A DNA stretch of 64,000 bases from Ulota crispa. Lineage: Eukaryota > Streptophyta > Bryopsida > Orthotrichales > Orthotrichaceae. The position numbers and the translations under genes were made by a program. Of the stretch, positions 10,124 to 21,069 are shown piece after piece. The stretch covers positions 9,984,501 to 10,048,500 of the forward strand of contig OY987244.1 of NCBI GenBank assembly GCA_963920765.1. The letters run 5' to 3'. Under the pieces are notes generated by a model that searched no databases, was not told the DNA's origin, and worked only from the letters and a program-made list of their open reading frames with translations. The number at the start of each line of letters is the position of its first letter. Position 1 is the first letter of the stretch.

Positions 10124-11442
10124 AAGTGGCCCATGGACGTCATTGCTCTATTGATAGAGTAGTGTGTGGTATGAATGTTTCTTTCCAGGTATGCTTTGTG
10201 GGAAACAATGATAACTGGTTGTTGCCATATGAAATTCAATTGCATTTTTGGCTATTACATGTACCGTATAATTAGAGGGAGAGTCCAATTACGCACACTT
10301 GCATTTCTGCCTTTACCTAGTTGTTCTATAACCATAATATGTAATCAACAAATAAAACTATCATGGCTATATAATAATTTCAAGTGGTTGCTGAAACTGA
10401 AAGGTGCTCTGAATAGAGGATGATGCGCGTCCTCAAAGGTCCTCATTATTTGTTATTGCACGCTTCTATTGATCAAGCACCAAATTACCAATAAAACATT
10501 CATAAACCCTTAACATGACATTCTAATGTCATACGCCAATATGAATAATAATTGTGATGTGATTGAAGATAGTGACAATCATAGAAGTAAGACACCAAAA
10601 GTAATTCACAGCAGCCCGTATATGAAGAATTTGCGTATTCATATTTTGGAAATTCCATTCTAAACATACCGTCCACATCATCAATAAAGAAAGACATGTT
10701 GTACGTTGATTTGTTGCTTTGGAAGCAATCAATGGCGTACACGGTAGAAAAATCAAGCACTCAAGTCAATATTTAAAGAATGCCACTTCAGCTATCATAT
10801 ACAACCTGGCAGATTTTCTGTCAAAGTTGCCAAATTTGTGGCTCCAATGTCATAATTGAGATCCGTACAACCATTTGATAGGGGTTATGTCAAGATGTAC
10901 CTACAAAGCCTGACAAATCCCGACCCTCTGCTCGGGTAAGAAAAAAAAAACGTGTCAATGAATGAACAGCATTTAGAACGTTCAATACGGTCTTTGGGAA
11001 CTTGAACTGTATATGACAATAAACACGACACTAGGAAAATGTGACAGAAAATGTATGGCATTTCTAAGTGATCTCCATCCAAATATCACTCTGGTCGGGC
11101 GGAGCCTCATTTTGAGTTGTATAACGGGAAAAGTAACTGCCGATAGTTGTATTTCATAGTCGTTTTGGGCCCTTTTCTAGTAGTCAAGGTAAGGTCTCCC
11201 AGTCCAAATCTGAATTCAAAATTCTCAAATTCAACTTTTTGAATATAGAAATCTAAAACTTACCCCGGCAGAGTGTGCATATATCAACCCTTGTGTGTCC
11301 ATATCAATTCCCAAAACTAAACCATATTGTCTGACTAATTTGTGAGTTCATGGGCTAGAACTAATGAGGCATGAGGACTTGGGGGTGTTGTGAAAGTCAA
11401 ATACTAAAATAATATTGACATTCACATGGCTGAAATTTGCTC
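10124..11442. other. Non-coding stretch
   Basis: AT-rich. Only short open frames in every direction, none with recognisable protein composition. I see no repeat boundary or RNA gene here. Confidence 0.5.
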
Positions 11443-12096
11443 TTAACCCCAAAGTGACATTGCATTTCCAGAGCTTCTAGGAATTTTCTCTAATTTGAAC
11501 TAAAAGCCAATATTTTGATAAGTTGTATCAATTCTTGTTGAATTGTAACCGTATAAAATCAAACTAGACATGTTAGAGATCACATTAGAAAAGAAAACAC
11601 AACAATCTCTCTTATGGATTGAAAGATTATAATGTTTGATCATGAGCATGTTAAAATTGTGAAAGTGATTTGAAGTCATTTGATCTTCTTTTCACATGTC
11701 AAATCAAAAAAGTTAGTCACCATAAAAATATGAGGTTAAAGAGCCTAACATGTATAACCCCAATCAATTTATGACTTCTAAAAATCTACTCTACAATCTT
11801 TTTAAATGAATTTCTAATGTGATTTTTTCTCAAAGATCTAGTGTATTTGAGGCTCACTCCCAAGAGCCCTCAACGCTACATAAAGTTAAGATTGCAATGA
11901 ACACTCGTGCACAAAATCTTGAATAGAAAGTTCATAATTAATCATTTGCAAAATCAAATTGTTGAAGCAAAAACTAACCCTCAGAAAGAACTTTTCAAAA
12001 ATAAAATCTACTAAAAATAGTAATTAGGTCAGCTTTAATTTAACCTCAAAAATTGGTCAAGGACAATTTCTGTCCCCAATGACGCTTTGGAGTTAA
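11443..12096 (+). mobile_element. TTAA-flanked non-autonomous element, family B
   Basis: 654 bases from TTAA to TTAA. The ends are inverted repeats: left TTAACCCCAAAGTGACATTG, right (reverse complement) TTAACTCCAAAGCGTCATTG. The interior matches the elements at 45875 and 53930 and, inverted, 55464. No transposase frame. TTAA duplications with CCC termini are the hallmark of piggyBac-type elements; the superfamily assignment is inferred from ends alone. Confidence 0.7.
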
Positions 12097-12150
12097 TTCA
12101 ATCATAATAGTCCTGACATTATTGAGTAGTGGAGCTAACTTGGCTCTTAG

Positions 12151-13067
12151 TTAACCCTTAAAAGACCATGGCCATTATTTTGTCAAAAGAAACTCAAAAC
12201 TGCCACCTCTATGGCAAAGAGTAAAAAAGTTTGAAAATTGGTCTATTTGCATATCTAACCATAGGATCTTGTACTAGACTACTATACAAATGTATCATAC
12301 AAAACTCAAGAACATTGATCACACAAATTGGAAGATATTTGCATTTAAAAAGTAAAAAACAACTTTTTTTGCACCTTGCATGACTAGATTATTTAACTTT
12401 GAACTTTTTTAACTTAAAATTTTTGCACCACCAATTTTGGAATTCTATTTTTGCATGGTGGGAAGTTCAGTTGGTAATCTTGGGAAAAAGATAACAAAAA
12501 ATAATTAATTTTCATTCTTTAAAAAAACATTAGGCAAAAGAAGGTATGAGATTGAACAAAAACTTAAATTGCTTATAACCCTGCAATGGAATTGAAACAT
12601 AATAATCCCAATGGTGAGATTATTCTAGAAAGCAAACTTCACCTTCTCCAATAGTTTGTTTTGAAAAAAATACTAAAATTGCATTCAAAAATGAAGTTTA
12701 TAAGTTGTTTTTTCAAGAAGATGCTTGAATTGCCCAAAAAGCAAGATTGTCCATAACTTTCTCATAACTAGTCCAAATGGAATGAATCAAAGCTTCAGAT
12801 TTAGAAAAAGATATAATTTATGAGAAAAAAAAATTCAAGTTTTTATAAGAACTTTTTTTGCTGCCTGGAGTCTCCAAATTTGTGCTTATATGGGCATAAC
12901 TTTTGCTCCCTAGCATCAAATGGAATAAAAATTAGACGCTCATGCACATCTTTGAATTCCCTATCTTCAATAAAAATTTCAAAAAATTATGCAAAGTACT
13001 TTGACCATAGGTACATGCCCAAAATCCCATTTATCTGCCAAACGGACAGTGGTCCTTTAGGGGTTAA
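12151..13067 (+). mobile_element. TTAA-flanked non-autonomous element, family C, diverged
   Basis: 917 bases. Left end TTAACCCTTAAAAGACCATG, right end GGTCCTTTAGGGGTTAA. Interior phrases (AACTGCCACCTCTA, then CTTGTACTAGACTA) recur in the family C copy at 29889. No coding potential. Confidence 0.65.
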
Positions 13068-13400
13068 TGTTTAAATCTGTTTAGGTTTTTGTCAAATGTG
13101 GCATTTACTCCCTGAAAAGACCAAGGATACCAGTTAGTTTTTCAAAAATGTGACGAAGAGTCATGAAGTGCAATTTAGCAAAACAATTGAACACTGCCAA
13201 TTAAAAAGAGTTGTACAATATAATCCATACATCATATCCATACAGCTAGCTTTATCTTTGCATTCACCAATATTTTCATTCAAAATTGAAACATATAGTT
13301 TAGAATTCCTTTCATAATGTCTACAATGAGAAGATTGATAACTTTTATAATTTTTTTCCCTCTAAGTGTGCATAACGCCAAATTCAAATTATGGTTATGT

Positions 13401-14325
13401 TTAACCCTTGAAGGTCTAAATAGTGTTTTTTTGGCAACATAGCAATTTTGGGCAGCTCACTAAAAAAGGAGTTTTCATTTTTTTTCTTTGATATTTTTTC
13501 ACATGATTTTCTCAAGGAGTAGCTTTAAGGTCCAACAATTTTCATAACTTTTGACTACATGGTTCAAAATTAATTGCATGATAAATGGTTTTCTTTATTT
13601 GTTAGAGTGCCTAGGCAGCTCAAAAAACTTTCTTAAAAATCACATTTATAAAAAAAGTGAAATTGGTTCTTTAGATTTATGTGTATGTGGAAAACTTTGA
13701 ATCATTTCATGTTTATCAAGGAGATGCAAGTTGTAAGGAGATTTTGTTTGCAGGCAATTATGGATCCTATACTTTGAAATAAACTTTGAAGTCCTTCATT
13801 TTATTCAATTTTCAATATTTTGGAAAAAAATAAAGCCGAAAGATGTAGATTTTTTATCACAACATTAAAACCATTGGGATTGGCATTTTTCATTTTAATA
13901 ATGAAATTCTTAAAAATTTGGTATTTTGAATCATTTTCTACTTCTTTTTACTTACCATTTTTTTCCCATGTGTTGTACAATTCCAACTGATTTGAAAATT
14001 TTCAAGTGTATGCCCAACTTGCCTCAAAGAATGAATTCAAAAAATTACAACCATTTTGGAAAATAATTCATACAAATATGACCTTGTAAAGTGTAGGTGC
14101 CCGGGTTTTTGCAATGCAAAAAAATTACTTTTTGTCAATTCAAATTCAAATATCTTACAAAAATTTCTGATTTCTTTTTTATATATTTTCAAATTAGGTT
14201 ACTATAAGATCTTAGGATTACATGTGTCTAAAGATGAATTTTTAAAATTTCGGTACTTGTACTATAAACGGCACTTTTGGAGCAATTTTGGTAAAAAAAC
14301 CTAGTCAAAAACCTTCAGGGGTTAA
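13401..14325 (-). mobile_element. TTAA-flanked non-autonomous element, family C, inverted
   Basis: 925 bases between TTAA at 13401-13404 and 14322-14325, with ends TTAACCCTTGAAGG and CCTTCAGGGGTTAA. Its sequence is the reverse complement of the copy at 29889-30819 through most of its length, for example the segment around CCAACAATTTTCATAACTTT. Confidence 0.72.
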
Positions 14326-14870
14326 AGATGTTTTATAACAATATATATTTTCCTACTATAAACAAAAAATCGTTGTTTGAACTAAGAAAGATAGCATTTC
14401 AAGTTGAAAGAAGCTGGTACATTCTGAAATATAGACTAATTGCACACAAAAGTTTTTGAGATCTATACCAAAATAAATGCTAAAAGTCAAATGCAACAAT
14501 CTAGTAACTTGTGTATGTATGAAAAATAAAGTTTCCATGTGGACGAGACCTAGTCACATTTGTCAATATTCAGAATTTGACGCCCTCGTCTATAACCGGT
14601 TAAAATCTTTTAAGCAATTTGAAAGAATATTTCAAAAAAGGAATCATACCTTCTTCATGGAGAAGTGCTCTTGTTGACTCTTATTTTTACTCCTAAATTT
14701 TTTGTCCTTCACAACAATTTTAATTTCAAAAATTGTGTGTCTACCCCTCATGTGCACCGCCCCTTACTCAGGGTCGGTGTCCATTAGGAAGCTAGAGGGG
14801 TCTAGGCTTGGACCTCTAGCCTCCTCCTCTGCAAAAGTTGCATAACATTCCTATAGTGCATGACACTTAA

Positions 14871-15180
14871 GGTAGGAACATCCATAAGCGTTAGTGTCCC
14901 CATAACCCTCACCTTTGAAATCTTGGAAAATCTGTAGAAGTGAATAGATGTACTTACAAGGATGTACAACATGGGAACATGAAACCTTAGTGTTGGTTAT
15001 GGGTGCAATGACAGTTTGCTCTTTAAAAATTCACAACTTGTTCTCACAATATCCAAATAATACATTCAAGTGCAAACTCATTATTTTTGAGTTCCTAATA
15101 GGATCCTATAATTTGCTAAATGTTTATTAATAGTCATCACGTTTGAAACCCTTAAACTAACGCTTATGGGTGTTCCTACC
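14871..15180. mobile_element. 310-bp MITE with GGTAGGAACATCC ends
   Basis: Terminal inverted repeats GGTAGGAACATCCATAAGCG (left) and its near complement CGCTTATGGGTGTTCCTACC (right). Related copies lie at 35073-35413 and 52724-53037. Flanks are TTAA and TTAT, but the duplication is not clear enough to assign a superfamily. Confidence 0.7.
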
Positions 15181-15369
15181 TTATAACCAATAGCTATTGG
15201 TCAAACAAGAAATACTAAAGCACAACACATATATTCATTAGCTCAAAAGTAATTCCATCACCAAGCAAGACAAACCCTAAGCTTCATCTTGAAAGACTCA
15301 AATTTTTAATGACCTTTTTTTTGACAAAACCTTAGGCTAACCACTTGCATTAAGATGTTTTTGATTATA

Positions 15370-16710
15370 AGTGTCATGCACCATAGACCTTCCGGACCAT
15401 AGACCTTCCGGACCCTAGACCACAGCTTGCTTTCAAAAATGTAAGTCTCTCGGAGATTTCAGAGTCTTTTCTTTCCTCTGCCGTGATCAACCCGGATGGG
15501 CCTACAGTTCCGGGTTCCAATGGAAACAGGCTCTCACAGAGCCTCCCTTGTACCGTAGCTGCTTGTTTCTTCTCTCTTTGAAGAGAAAAACCGTCCTCTG
15601 CAGGCTCCTCTGCGTGCTTCGTCTGTCCGCACCGATCGCCACTTCCGAAAAGGTTCAATTTCGCTCTCTCTTTCAAGCCAATTCAATTCAAAATATAACA
15701 ATAGCTACCTTCTGAGCCTCGCTAGTATTTCTTTTGTTTTTTTAAAGAGGTTTTCGAACTAATTTCATGTGAGTAGTTCTGTTCCGTTGTAGTGGTTATT
15801 TTACGATTTCCGTCTACCTTTATGGTATCGCTAATCCTCTAAGAATTCACGTAGCCTTGAAGAATCAAGTGTCTATACATAACGTTTGCATGCCAGAGTG
15901 ATTCAGAGCTTAGAACATATTGGTCGGGGAAACCCTAATGCTGTTCGCCCCTGATTTGCTGCTCTTAGAAAACGCTGTTCAATCATGGAATCTGGAGCTC
16001 TGTTTTCGACCATCGACACTTTCTGATTGAATTGTGTGCTTGAGGATTTTTTGGATGTCTCCTGTTGGATTTTAGCCTGGATCTTGGGATTAGTAACATC
16101 GGTATTCTTTATAGCAGACTTGAGCGCTTTACTTTTGAGTCCAGCATGTTGTGTGTTTGCATTTTTTTGAAGATTAAATCGATCCTTGACTGATGATAAA
16201 GAATCCGCTCGCAATCGTTCTTGATAGGGAGTTGTCCATAGCTAACCCTAATCTGATTGTCATGAATTTTCACACCAGCTTCATATTGATTGCCAGCTTC
16301 TGAACTGGATTACTGAGGCGCTCCTGTATCCGTAGGATAGCTTCTGAACTTTTCTGTGTTTTTATTCAGGTTAGCCAACCGTGGCGTGAGAGCTGCGACG
16401 GAGCCTGAACGTGGACACTTGAGCGCTTTTTCTTTCAGAACATTTGGACACCTCCTTGAGAGCTTCGTAGACCATTTTTTTCTGTCGAGGTTGGAAGAGG
16501 AACTGCAGGCTCGAATTGTCAAGTCCCACCGCACTTCGTAAGGCAAACCCTAACTCCTCTGAAACCAGTTATCTCGTACAAGGAATTTTGTGTCAGATCA
16601 TTGTTACCTTGTGTGACATGTTTGAGGAACGGTTCTATGAAACCCTTACCTCGGTTACTGCTGTCCGTTCTATTGTGACCTTCGTACATTATATAGTGAT
16701 GTAGCCAACC
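15370..16710. other. GC-richer segment, possible unrecognised gene or UBL5 promoter/5' UTR
   Basis: Visibly richer in G and C than its surroundings. On the - strand there are open frames of 103 residues (15903-16214, lysine/serine/glutamine rich, ending FPRPICSKL), 100 residues (15374-15676) and 78 residues (16310-16546), with plausible AG acceptors between them, for example ACAATCAG near 16250. A multi-exon - strand gene is possible. Alternatively the segment is the promoter and leader region of UBL5, which has a splice acceptor just before its ATG. I recognise no protein family in these frames. Confidence 0.3.
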
Positions 16711-16772
16711 TTATGGACTTGCATAGGTAGAAATTTTTGGTGATTCTTGAACTATATCTTTATCTCACAATC

Positions 16773-16930
16773 ATACCACTAAAAATCACAGTGACCTCTG
16801 TAATATCACACTTTGACCTTTATAATGTCACATATCCAATATCTGATATCATATTACAAATCACCATACCACTAAAATCACAGTGACGTCTATAATATCA
16901 CACCTTGACCTTTGCAATATCATATCTTTA
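16773..16930. repeat. Tandem duplication, 93-base period
   Basis: The phrase ATACCACTAAAA-ATCACAGTGAC followed by TTTGACCTTT occurs at 16773 and again at 16866 with minor changes. Confidence 0.7.
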
Positions 16931-17424
16931 GTCTTTATGATGTCATGAAATAGATACAATTTGAAGACTTACTCAAATTTTTATTTTACATTCCACGTAA
17001 CACATGAAAATCCTAATAAAATTCTAATGATGAAGGCATATCGTAGCAAGCGCCAACCGCAAGTGTTCTCTTAAAAGATAAGTTCCTTTAAATAATGAAA
17101 AATAGTATCTGCACATGATCAGTTTAACTTCGAACTCGTTTTGGTTGCCAAGAGAAAATGGAACCCGATGTAAGTTTGTATTTAGCTATGAAGTCTCAAA
17201 ATGTCTTTATCCAAACCCGTGCTTATTCCGACCTTTCTAACTCCTGGAAGCCCTTGGTTGTGGCATATAAAATTGTTACTTGAATGGAATAGAGCGAAAT
17301 AACAGATGGGTATGGAAGTCAAGTGGAAATGGGACAACTGTCTTGTATGGAGCAGGATTATTTTAAAGTTTCGCTTTGGAATAGGGTGGCTTTCTAAAAG
17401 ATGGTCTTATTTTCCTCCTGAAAA

Positions 17425-17427
17425 CAG
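17425..17427 (+). other. UBL5: Likely splice acceptor in the UBL5 5' UTR
   Basis: A pyrimidine-rich run ending in AAAACAG sits 26 bases before the UBL5 ATG, suggesting an intron in the 5' UTR. The upstream exon was not located. Confidence 0.5.
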
Positions 17428-17453
17428 GTTAGCGAGAGAAAGGGCCAGAAATC

Positions 17454-17675
17454 ATGATCGAAGTGGTGCTTAACGACAGGTTGGGGAAGAAGGTCCGCGT
17501 GAAGTGCAACCCTGATGACACGATTGGGGATCTGAAGAAGCTGGTAGCAGCACAGACAGGAACGCGGCCTGAAAAGATTCGCATCCAGAAGTGGTACACC
17601 ATTTATAAGGACCACATCACTTTGGCTGACTACGAGATTCACGATGGCATGGGGTTGGAGCTCTATTACAACTGA
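17454..17675 (+). CDS. UBL5: Ubiquitin-like protein 5 (Hub1 type)
   Basis: A 73-residue protein in one coding exon, the normal full length for this family. It starts [18 protein letters not shown] and ends [10 protein letters not shown]; the double tyrosine plus one residue at the C terminus, instead of a diglycine, is diagnostic of UBL5/Hub1. Family knowledge: it binds spliceosomal proteins non-covalently and affects pre-mRNA splicing in the nucleus; it is not conjugated like ubiquitin. Compared with typical plant copies I see only mild substitutions, such as P in NPDDTIG and R in KIRIQKWY. An acceptor-like AG shortly upstream points to a leader intron, and an AATAAA lies 120 bases after the stop. 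Confidence 0.97.
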   Translation: MIEVVLNDRLGKKVRVKCNPDDTIGDLKKLVAAQTGTRPEKIRIQKWYTIYKDHITLADYEIHDGMGLELYYN

Positions 17676-17794
17676 GCTGTAGCATATCCTTACCCCTTAC
17701 AATGCCAAACCTAACAAGATTTAAGCTCATTACAATATGCACGTAAAGCTTTGAGTCCTTGGCTTTGTAGTTTGAAATCCCTATGTTTCAGCTC

Positions 17795-17800
17795 AATAAA
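17795..17800 (+). promoter_or_regulatory. Candidate polyadenylation signal of UBL5
   Basis: AATAAA 120 bases after the UBL5 stop codon, followed by a TG-rich stretch. Confidence 0.5.
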
Positions 17801-17829
17801 CACATACCTGTATAATATTGGTGTAGGTG

Positions 17830-18560
17830 AAAGTTCAGTTTTTGTAAATCCGACATCTGCAAGTTCTATTTCACTAGTACTGTAGTTATTGATTTCTGTT
17901 TCTATATCCCAAGTTCACTGTCAATGTGTTTGTGTTCAAGTATGGTGTGCAACAGTGAACAACTAGACTGACAAGTCTCTAATGTCATAAAGTGTTTGGT
18001 GAAGAGTCCAAATGCTCCAAAAGTGCAAGTTTTGTCCATTGAGAACCTCCAAGGATGGATGTGGCTACTTTACAAGTTAGGCCGAACTTCCATATCGCAT
18101 CGGAATCGGCCACGGTGATCAGCGCGGAAAACTGAATTCCCCGAAACTCCTGTGGAACATCAATTATCAATTTCCAATTCTTTGATTCTGATTTAACATG
18201 GCTTGCATTGGGAGATTATAATAAATTTGGAAATTATTCCACGTATGTTACTTCGAACGCTTGGCAGAAGCTTGAAAACTATTAGAAATACACGAGGGGG
18301 CCATCTGTGTGCACATAATTTCAGGTCCAGAGTTTGAGGCTAGTCTTTGTCATTGATTATTAAGAATGGATGGTAATTCATGACCCTTCTCAGCCAAGAA
18401 GTAAGTTACAAGTATGTACGTTTAGAGGTATAAACGATTTTTACTGTTTACTTTCTTTGGTATCTGGTAAGTTTTATTGGCCATTGAGCGGTAATGCAAC
18501 GTAATATTTTAGAGTTGTAGGGAGGGTGCGGTCTTTAATTTACTTTAAGGAAATGGCCCT
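17830..18560. other. Intergenic, nothing recognised
   Basis: AT-rich, only short open frames without protein-like composition. Confidence 0.4.
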
Positions 18561-18566
18561 TGTTGC

Positions 18567-18680
18567 CATGGTTTAGTGGCTTTTATCTTGGCACACTAAT
18601 GAGGTGGTCATGAGTTCAAACCTAGGTATTGGTAAGATATTTGTAGTACATCCATTAGAAGAAAACAAGAAAAATATGAT
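18567..18680 (+). repeat. tRNA-derived SINE-like remnant
   Basis: An A-box-like TGGTTTAGTGGC is followed about 45 bases later by a B-box-like GAGTTCAAACC, the spacing of a tRNA-type internal RNA polymerase III promoter. The folded structure is not a working tRNA. An A-rich stretch (GAAGAAAACAAG) follows. Confidence 0.4.
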
Positions 18681-18689
18681 TGTGGAAAT

Positions 18690-20830
18690 AACTCATTCTA
18701 GAGTTGTTTTAAACAAAAACTATTGTACAATGATTACATCACTTGGAGGCGACTCCTAGTGCTACAAAATTTGTTGTTATGGACACAACTAGCGTTAACT
18801 ACTTCTCATCCTTTTGACACTTCTGTCACAATAAAATTTCATTGATATCAGTAGAGTATTAGATTTTGTTTTGTTTTTGTCAACCACCAAAATTGCCTTG
18901 TTCTTCTCTATGTGCATGACCAAAAGAATACTCTCCCAACTCCAACACAAATGATTATGTACAAGTACGGTTACAACTCACTTACAACTCATAGTGGAGG
19001 GGTTTCTTGTACTTGGTGTTGTATGTCTATTTGCTAAGAGTAGAATTGCTGTCATGACTTAAAATACACTAATCTATCATTTGTTGAGATAGATTTGGAC
19101 ATTGTATGTGCACATGAGAGTTGCAGTTTGATTCCATCCTAGTTGATTTAAAGTTGCGTATAAAGAATAAGGTTTTACTTTCCAGTAATGATTATGTAGA
19201 TCCATAGTTGCATTATAGTTGTTTTTTTTTGTTGGGGTTTAAAATTACTTAGGAGAGGGTCAATAAGGTTGATAAATGGCTGCTTACTATTAAACAACTT
19301 ACTTGGCATATAATTGAGTTGCAAGAGAGTTGTTATGCAATTGCAACTAGATTGACCATCGGGTTGTAACAAGGTTGCCAAACAATCGTAGTACACTCTT
19401 AGACTAGTGGCCATTTAATTATAATAGAGTTGCAATCCAGTAGCTATTGAGTCATGCAGTAGTAGCAATTGGTGATCATAAAGTCAAATGACTGTCATCA
19501 TTTAATTGTCAGTGAGTCATGGTAGAGTTGAATAAGTGGAACAACAAATGCCACTTGTACAAGCAATTCTTGCCACATGTTGATTTAGGAGCTAGTTTGA
19601 GAAGGTTGGAATTGGGACTGTCAAGTACATGTATAGGAACACATCCAAGCAGTTTCAAGGGTAGTCTAGAGTTGCTAATAGGGACCTTATGAGTTGCAAC
19701 TTTGTCCTTTAATATTAAATAATCTACAATATTTTTATTCACAAAAATTATGTTCTACAATAGCTTGTTGAACGGCTAACCCTATGAATTTTTTTCCTAA
19801 ATTTTCCAAGACCTTGAAGTACCTTAAATCTTTAAATGCTTGGGTACAGGGAATGTTACCTTAACACCAAGGTATTTTTTGCCAAATTCCAAAAGCACGC
19901 GCACGATTGGAGAATAAATGGAGGGAGCAGCCCCACTTAGTGGCATCTATTGCCAGTTGCCTTTTTTTTCTAAAAAAACTGGGCTGTTTAACACCTACTA
20001 AAAGCTCCGGTGCGCAAAGCCCTCCAATAGGCCAATGAAACATTCCTAAGAGCACCTCCACCAGTCTGACTCTTTCAAAGTTTTCCATATGTTTTGCCCA
20101 AACCTCAAGCCTCTAGATCTCCACCCATGCTCTTAAAAAATGTGGCCTCGCACTCCAATACATCCCATAAATAAGCAATTGATCACTTATCAAGGAAAGT
20201 AGAAGATAAAGCTCACTAAACTTAAGATGAATAGTGGCTTGAAGGGCCCTTGCTAGACACGGCAAGACATAGTAGGGGTAGTCAGGGTTGGTTTTCTCCA
20301 TTCTTAATGTTCACGCAAATGTAATGTGGCACTCTCCGCAACAGACGTGAGGGGAGTTTTGTGAAGTTTGAGAAAGTATCTTCTCGTCCCCCAAGCGTGG
20401 AGAAAGGGTATGAGTGCAGGTTTTTGTGTGAGAATTTTAACCGCATGTAATTTTGGTTTCACCTTCCTCTCCTCGCAATTGTTGATCCCATCATTGTTAC
20501 ATGCTCTTTCAATGTGAATGAAATTTATTCTATTGTAAGTAAAACATTCTCCATTCTTCATCACCAAAAAGGGGTGTCACACCTCCTTCCATGGAGAAGT
20601 GCTCCCATTGGCTCCTACTTTCATGCAACCATTTCTCAATCTTCATGGAAATCTGAATCTCAGACCAACCATGCCTACCCTTATTATCAAGAGAGGGTTT
20701 TGAGAGGGCCCACAACACATTTCATCCATTCTGAGCGTGTTGGATACTTGGATTCACAGGTGGAGCTGCTCTAAATCTTGACCACTTCCCACTCTGAACC
20801 AACCCCCCGAGACGACAACTGTGCAGTCAA
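18690..20830. other. Intergenic, no gene recognised
   Basis: No convincing exon. 19300-19700 repeats the word GAGTTGC many times in degenerate form. 20300-20800 is somewhat richer in GC, just upstream of the nitronate monooxygenase gene. Confidence 0.4.
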
Positions 20831-21069
20831 ACGAGGATGGCGATGGCGAAGCTGCCTCCAACTCGAAGCGTTCTGCTCCCACTCTCAGGCTTCACCCACA
20901 ATTCCTTCTCCACACACTCCAAGCAAATCTCTTCGCAAGCTCTAAGCTTAGTCCGTATTGATCTCCGACTGTTCTGGTCTCCTAAATCTGAACAGAACCG
21001 GCGTGAAAGCAGTGTTTGAATCGCACAAAAACACTACAAGATCCACAGCGGAGCTGCCAATTGCAAGGC

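Noticed and set aside
10500-10760. Open frames of 75-86 codons on the - strand
   Set aside because: Overlapping frames without codon bias or family likeness, in AT-rich non-coding DNA.
20304-20774. Frames of 62-87 codons on both strands upstream of the nitronate monooxygenase
   Set aside because: Mutually overlapping, no domain; the region is more likely promoter or decayed repeat.
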